Program-made: the position numbers and the translations under genes
The notes under the pieces: model-generated
What the model was told of the DNA's origin: nothing
Seen by the model: only the letters and a program-made list of their open reading frames with translations
The model's database searches: none
DNA from: Liolophura sinensis
Lineage: Eukaryota; Mollusca; Polyplacophora; Chitonida; Chitonidae
Reading direction: 5' to 3'
DNA: 64,000 bases
NCBI RefSeq assembly: GCF_032854445.1
Contig: NC_088298.1
Location: 20,113,295 to 20,177,294, forward strand
Shown: one piece after another, positions 58,323-64,000 of the stretch
Layout of the letters: each line of letters begins with the position of its first letter
How positions within the stretch are numbered: the stretch's first letter is position 1

Positions 58323-58554
58323 TATTACATATACTTGGTGACCCAGTGCCTTGTATTGTCCCTGTGCTATTGTGGCAAAAAATGTGCAAAAAAAAGCCTA
58401 CGCATCCAAACGAGAGCTTTTGTGAAATATATAAATTCTGAAGTCATTATGGACTAGTAAATAAAATTAGGTTTTGCTTGATGAAGGTCAGGTGTTATGG
58501 GGGTTTTTTGGGGTTTTTTTTGGCTGACCCACTGAGCAGACGTGATGTCATATG

Positions 58555-58870
58555 AATCAGCTGCAATGGTAAGAGTTCAAATTCAGCTCGGGCTAGTTTT
58601 TCTGCAGCTTTACGTTCTGATGGTTATTCTACAAAGAATTTGCTCTTGATGTGAAATAGTATATGGTGTCCTAATGTAGAGCGAGGTTAACTCATACTCG
58701 TTTTTCTAGATTCAGTTTTCTCAGGTGTTTCATGAGCATACATACACTGAACAAAAGTGTTGTCATATGAATCAACTGTTGTAATGGTAAGAGTTCAAAT
58801 CCAGCTCAGCCACTTTGCCTGTGGCTTAAAGTTGGGATGATTATTCCACTAGGAACTTGTAATTGGTTAG
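58555..58870 (+). repeat. Two related tRNA-like segments
   Basis: gtcatatgaatcagctgcaa tggtaagagttcaaattcag and gtcatatgaatcaactgttg taatggtaagagttcaaatc occur about 200 bp apart, each with a B-box-like gagttcaaatc. Confidence 0.55.
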
Positions 58871-60184
58871 CTTTGAGATCTGTAGACAATCTCTTCTCGG
58901 CTCAGCTTCCACGTTATTTCTGAAAGTTAAGTTGGGAAGAATGAAAGAGATATCAGATCCAGTACTACATGTGAAATCTGCTACAGTTTCACAATGTTGA
59001 GATTGGTTTCCTTGTATTCAGTCCCCGGAAGTCTGTTACTTCTGGTCCGGCAGCATTTCCTTGGACCCTGTTTAATTTTATAATGTTTTTTTGTTTTTGT
59101 TGTCATGGTTGGATGAAAAAAAAACAACAAAAAACTAGAGCCCAAGAGCTGTGAAATGGGTCTATTGCTCTTCCTCTAGTTTTATATTTCTTGTAACTGA
59201 TGACAAATTGTCTTCTAATACAATTCATTGGTCTTCTCCACCCACAAAGGGCCTATCAGTTATTCTGTCTGTAATGGAGGACTCAGCCCCACCTCGTTAT
59301 GACTTGACTTTAAAGAGAATGCATTGCACCAGAACGTCATATTATGATATACTTTAAGATTGTAGACATTTTCCCGAAATTTTTTTTGCAGCTAACTCGT
59401 TACCATTTCTATTTGTTCGGTTACTATGAGCATGAAAATCTTCATTATTTGTACCACTGCGCTATGTGGCAACAGATCAAGACTACATACCGTAACACAA
59501 TGCATGTTTTGGTTCTTACATTGTATAGTTGTATCTCAACAGTACAAATATGGTCAGGGCACATAAAATACATGTACAATCTGTCAACCTTTTTTTCGAT
59601 CTTTTCAGGATTATAACAAAATGTTCAGCAAATATAGCAAACGTAATTAACAGCTCAATCCATAACTAAACAGATAACGTCTTCAACGGATCATAAAAAA
59701 AACTTTTTATAATAGGTTTGTTGGCATTTAGGCAATCAGGAAGATCAACTATTGAGCAGTAGTCCACGGGTCAAGTGGTGCTACAGATAACTTTCAGAGG
59801 TAGTGCGGTATTCCCTACTTTTGCAAGAGAGGGAGTACACAGTTTTTTTGAAAACACTTCACAATTTTGGGTCCCAAACAAATTTTGGGGTGGGGGCGGT
59901 CAGCTGCATATAGTGTGGTTCAGCTGCATATAAATGGCCGTCGCACGGAATATACTGGGAGCAAATCCGTAAATGAACTCGATTCAGAGAGAGCACATTT
60001 CAGTTTATCCAGAAATGTAAAACATGTTATGGGTTAGTTTATTTTCAGCTCCTTATCCTGAACAAGATAGGGAGAGAGAAAAAAACGCGACCACGAGTGT
60101 TCGCCTCAGTAACCAGAGTGGTTGAGTTACGTGACCAAATCTGGCCGCACAGGGGAGATAACACGAGTCAGCTGGAGGAAGAGA

Positions 60185-60292
60185 TTTATTTATTTGATTA
60201 GTGTTTTACGCCATACTCAAGAATATTTGACTTATACGCCGGCGGCCAGCATTATGGCGGGTTGAAACCGGGCAGAGCCGAGGTTGCTGGCA
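60185..60292 (-). mobile_element. SINE S1, minus strand, truncated, with 12-bp target duplication
   Basis: tttatttatttgattagtgt to ccgaggttgctggca. Flanked by tggaggaagaga at 60173-60184 and 60293-60304. Confidence 0.92.
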
Positions 60293-60514
60293 TGGAGGAA
60301 GAGAGAGAATTTGAACAGATGTAAAGCGAATACAATACATACTGAAGATAATTTTATACACGCTAACCTGAAAAACATTTTTTTCTCAAAATTATCTCGT
60401 TTTGTTTATCTGTTTGTTTCATTTACTAGCTTACCCAAGATCTGTGTTCTTTGTATTCATTATTACTTTGGTTTTAATTTTTACCATCATTATTTTGACA
60501 TAGATGGCCTGCTT

Positions 60515-60985
60515 TAACGCTATCAAGCTCTTTTTTTCTCCAAATAACTCGTCTGATGCTCTTGCTTATTTTTAACTATTTTAATGTACCTTTTTAATTA
60601 TATGTTTGTTTGTTTATTTATTTTTAAAATTTATCATTCCTTTGCACATTTATTTATTGATTTAAAAATATTTATTTGTTAATAAATATTTTTCAATTAA
60701 ATAGTATAGGTTGAAAAAAACGGCAAGAAAAATATTCAGAAATAATTCATGTTATCAAAATGAGTTTTTCTGCTCTAACACCAAGCTTTTTTTTTGGGGG
60801 GGGGGGGGTCAAATAAATCGACTGATGCTCTTGCTTATTCTTTAATATGTAATAATAATTATTTGTTTACTTACTATTTTATTCATTTATTTTTAAATCT
60901 GATCATACCTTTGTACATTTATTTAAATAAGCATTTTGCAATTAAATAGTACAGGCTTAAAAAACTAGAAAGAAAAATTGTATCT
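60515..60985. repeat. Diverged tandem duplication of about 260 bp
   Basis: ctgatgctcttgcttatt, caattaaatagtataggtt and gaaaaatattcag-like text occur in 60515-60740 and again in 60778-60985. A G-run (60797-60809) lies at the start of the second copy. Confidence 0.75.
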
Positions 60986-61064
60986 GAACTAGCCTAGTAT
61001 TATATAAATGTTTTTCTTAGTTGCTGCTTTCACAATTTCAGTGTTGTAAATACCGTAAAATATC

Positions 61065-61305
61065 CTATGGGTAAGAAAACTGACTCACAAACACAGTTTT
61101 GTCATTTACAAAAAGGTATGTCTGAATTGGACTACCGGTGTGTCTGTCAGACATCCAGTCACCATTTATATATCTATCATACTTGTCAGCACAGGAAGCA
61201 TGTTTCCAGGCAGGGCACTCCTTTCTTTCATCCATCACAGCCCACCATGTCTTCCAGACAATCCGGCTGGCCACCCTTACAATGGCACAATATCCTATAA
61301 ACTGG
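61065..61305 (-). CDS. Candidate coding exon, W/C-rich, unrecognised
   Basis: The minus frame reads ASRIVWKTWWAVMDERKEC, then PAWKHASCADKYDRYINGDW. The spacing of Trp, Cys and charged residues looks like a real protein rather than chance, and the segment is GC-richer than its surroundings. A tgtaag acceptor-like site lies just 5' on the minus strand; the frame ends at a TAG at 61065. No family recognised and no partner exon found in the window. It may be a gene fragment or part of an old element. Confidence 0.3.
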
Positions 61306-61993
61306 TATTACGGTATTAGCAGGCAATTCTGTTGTAAAACTAATTTTGGAAAAAGTTCCATTTGACCTATTGACAGACATTTAAGTAAATGTTGTTTCAT
61401 AACACTAGTGTTGTATATCAGCTTTAGTGTAACGGCCTGTCCTAGGCGTAACATTAATCCGTGAGTAGAGAGTTGTTGCCCGTTGTACTATGAGAGTTAT
61501 TCCCCATGTTTTTGTATTGATTTTTGAGTGCCTGTGTGCAGCCATTTTGCGAAAACCTATAAATGCAGATTCTATCTAATTTCAAAGAGACATGGTCATT
61601 AGTATGTTTTTTTTGGTTTGTCATAGCTGTTAGTGTCAACGTAATGACAAGTTGTAATTCAACTGAATAACTGTGTAACTTTTCATCTAGAAGCTTTATT
61701 TCGAGTAAAATGGAATAAATGTAAAATGCACATGGCGTAATGTTATAACCGCCATATGGTGCCCAATTTTCGTTTTGTGTAAACTCTATTCTTGACGCAC
61801 GTTTCTAGCTATCTTCCGTTTCACGGAGCTTTCAGTCTAATCAATAAACCTTCAGTAGTAATCCCAGAAACTGGGAGTAGCCGTTTCTTCATCGCAGTGC
61901 GATATGAGCTGTGGTGCTAGACATGCGAACCGGTACTAGAGCTGGCACACTCCGTTACATTTATTGTCCCACGGTATCCAGTAAAACAGAACT
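61306..61993. other. Intergenic, nothing recognised
   Basis: No coding signal or repeat family that I can support. Confidence 0.45.
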
Positions 61994-63670
61994 CTACCAA
62001 ATTTGCATCAGCCAACACACCACAGTCATAGCTGTTTTCTTGTTGCTGGATGTCGGGAATTTTAACAGTATAAATCTTTTTTTTCCGATTACATGAGCGG
62101 AGGTGAATTGTATTTGTAATGATTGAGTTAGCGTCTTGTCATGACATGGATCTTTGTCCTCATTCGTACTGGTTCCTTCGCATGTCTTACAAGCACCAGG
62201 ATTAATATTTTGTAAATCTGTCTTTATGTATTCTACTATTTCTTCTGGCCTGACAACTTTTTTCTGGAAAATAATTTCATCTTCAGGTACGAAAATGCCC
62301 TTCCAGGTATAATTTCCTACTCCGCAATATCCTAGCAAAATTTCGTGACAATAAAATAAAAAACGTAGTGAGATAAAAGAAACTGAAATCTAAATTATCT
62401 GCTGTCATATCCTTCCAACCATGTAAACTTTTCGTGACTGCATTTAAGGATTCAGACATGTTATCTGTGGCCCCAGAAAATGAATCAGATAGATTTGACT
62501 GTTTTTCAGTTATCTATTGTTCAGAAAACTTTACAATATTTGGCATTATTCCTTTTTTATAGTATGACACGTCAGCGCCTGACCACTTGGATGTGAGTTT
62601 TTAACAGGTCTCCAAAAACTGTGATTTTTTGTCACATTGTAAAAGAACTTTCAAATCCTGCATGTAGGCTGCGATGTTTGAGGATATATTTCCGCCGAAG
62701 CCAGAATTTAAAATCACGCTTAAGGTGATTCCAGCTATGTAAAATTTGACAGTTTTGAAAAGTTTGTTCAATAGCCTTCGTTATTACTTTTTCAGGGTCA
62801 TTAGTAATGGAGAATTTTAGGGTAGATAGCCTCGTTATAACTTCTATGAGTGTTTCAAAAGAGAATTTGTGATATTTTTGAAATTTTCTATCATGAATCA
62901 GAAATACCAAAGAAATAACAGGGGATTCGTTAAACAGCTCGTGTCAGTATACTAATGGGTAAACGTAAAAATCGCCAAATAAAAACATGGTATCGTAAGC
63001 TAGAACAATTTCTTTCGGTGAGGCTTTAGTCAGTGTGTTAAATTCTTGTACTATTTCGGACGATTCCACTATTGCTATCAAGTTGGGATATACTGCCATA
63101 TGCAGAACGCAGTCACCTAAATGATGAGCTAACTCGTAGAGATTATATTATTTATTATTGTATCTTCATGACTTAACCGGTTAGCTCGAGATACAGATTC
63201 TTTTGCGTCTTTAACTTGCTTCAGGTTATGTGGATTAAAGACTTCGACAGGCTTCGCTTGTCGGGTTTGCACAAACTGCTTGTCGATAAACTTCCATGGC
63301 TGTCTTATTTTGACTTTCTACCTTAACACGCTGAATGACAGGAGGGGCATGTTCTTACAAATTCTTTGGAGTTCTTCATTTTTTTATTACCATGGAATCA
63401 AGGTGTGTACACAGATTTATCATTAATATAATGCACAAGAACAGTTTTCGGATCAGAAACTAACCAGTAAGCCATCCGTTTAAATTCCATAAATCAATTA
63501 AGACTCTTTTTTTCCTTGAAAAACATTTCAATTCATTAAAGTTTTCAGATCTAACTATGAAAAATTCCCCGCTGATAGGTTTGATTGGAGGGATAGGTGA
63601 TACTTTGTTAGAGCTGTTTGTTAAAATTTCAAAAGCCCTATCGTAAGCGATTCTTTCTGTTCATTCCCCG
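61994..63670 (-). pseudogene. Decayed MULE-type (Mutator-like) transposase
   Basis: Minus-strand pieces in order show a MULE-like transposase. From the 5' end: GEFFIVRSENFNELKCF, SDPKTVLVHYINDKSVY, a CP-C motif, NRLSHEDT; AYDTMFLFGDFYVYPLVY; ESPVISLVFLIHDRKFQ; ITNDPEKVITKAIEQTF; ILHSWNHLKRDFKFWLRR; TDNMSESLNAV with HGWKDM; and GYCGVGNYTWKG. Similar blocks, notably (S/C)WNHLKRD, NNMSESFNAV and GYCGLGNYT, are typical of MULE transposases in molluscs. It is broken by several frameshifts and in-frame stops, including TGA between PLVY and HELF. Terminal repeats were not found. Transposon-derived, not a functional gene here. Confidence 0.82.
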
Positions 63671-63966
63671 TTTGCGTTACACCTCCACCAAACGCGACGT
63701 CAGCCGTCGGTTTCTCTGCATTAGAGCTATCCTGCGTGAAGTCGGGCATCAGCAAAATGATTTAAATCCTTATGGTTTTGTGGTGGTCGTGAATAATTTA
63801 ATGAAAACGATGAGAGGAGATCCATAATTACCATGCATGGGTATATATATATATAGAATGACGGAATCGGCCTTGTTGTTTAGGTGTGATAACCTTTAGG
63901 GAAAGATATCGATTTTCTACAGTTTTTAGTAGTCTGGTGCAAAACTGAATCATTGAATGGAAACAT

Positions 63967-64000
<34 letters not shown>
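63671..64000. other. Window end with (TA)n microsatellites
   Basis: Dinucleotide TA runs at about 63843-63856 and 63969-64000 (continuing past the window). The open plus frame at 63618-63827 overlaps the transposase remnant antisense and is not a gene. Confidence 0.8.

Noticed and set aside
63618-63827. 69-codon plus-strand frame
   Set aside because: Antisense to the MULE remnant, no own features.

Overview
The window is animal (metazoan) nuclear DNA: AT-rich, with genes split by GT-AG introns and a dense load of short interspersed repeats and tandem arrays. The proteins (EZH2/E(z) and the outer-arm-dynein docking protein ODAD4/TTC25) and the repeats (many tRNA-derived SINEs whose 3' half reads 'ataatgctggccgccgtcgt ... 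gtaaaacaccaatcaaataaat') suggest a marine lophotrochozoan, most likely a bivalve or gastropod mollusc. No species is claimed.

Layout. (1) 1-28,085, plus strand: the last 14 coding exons (597 codons plus stop) of an EZH2-type H3K27 methyltransferase and its 3' UTR. The N-terminal exons, roughly 120 residues by comparison with human EZH2, lie before base 1. (2) 28,200-32,115: two tandem arrays (about 94 bp and 78 bp units) and a tRNA-derived SINE between genes. (3) 33,359-35,332, minus strand: a complete three-exon gene for an unrecognised acidic/coiled-coil protein of 133 aa. (4) 35,333-35,856: a divergent promoter of about 520 bp with a 13/14 match to the ciliary X-box. (5) 35,857-55,572, plus strand: a complete 15-exon ODAD4/TTC25 gene (684 aa) with a 15-nt microexon and a poly(A) signal. 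(6) 55.6-64.0 kb: intergenic DNA with a 31-bp array, several SINE/MITE copies, a candidate W/C-rich exon on the minus strand (61.07-61.30 kb) and a decayed MULE-type transposase on the minus strand (62.0-63.67 kb).

The most unusual pattern is that four tandem arrays start exactly at exon 3' ends and their repeat units carry the 5' splice site. They follow EZH2 exons ending at 4086 and 19169 and ODAD4 exons ending at 38045 and 47543. In the clearest cases the unit is a piece of exon end plus the intron start, so the real donor is followed by a ladder of near-identical donors. A separate partial duplication of the 5' end of the EZH2 SET exon lies 5' of the real exon with its acceptor AG changed to AA.

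The genes appear unrelated in function (chromatin silencing versus motile cilia), except that the small minus-strand gene shares a promoter with ODAD4 and may be ciliary. Exon borders were fixed by GT-AG sites, phase continuity and remembered family sequence. Both spliced frames close exactly (1794 nt for EZH2, 2055 nt for ODAD4, 402 nt for the small gene).
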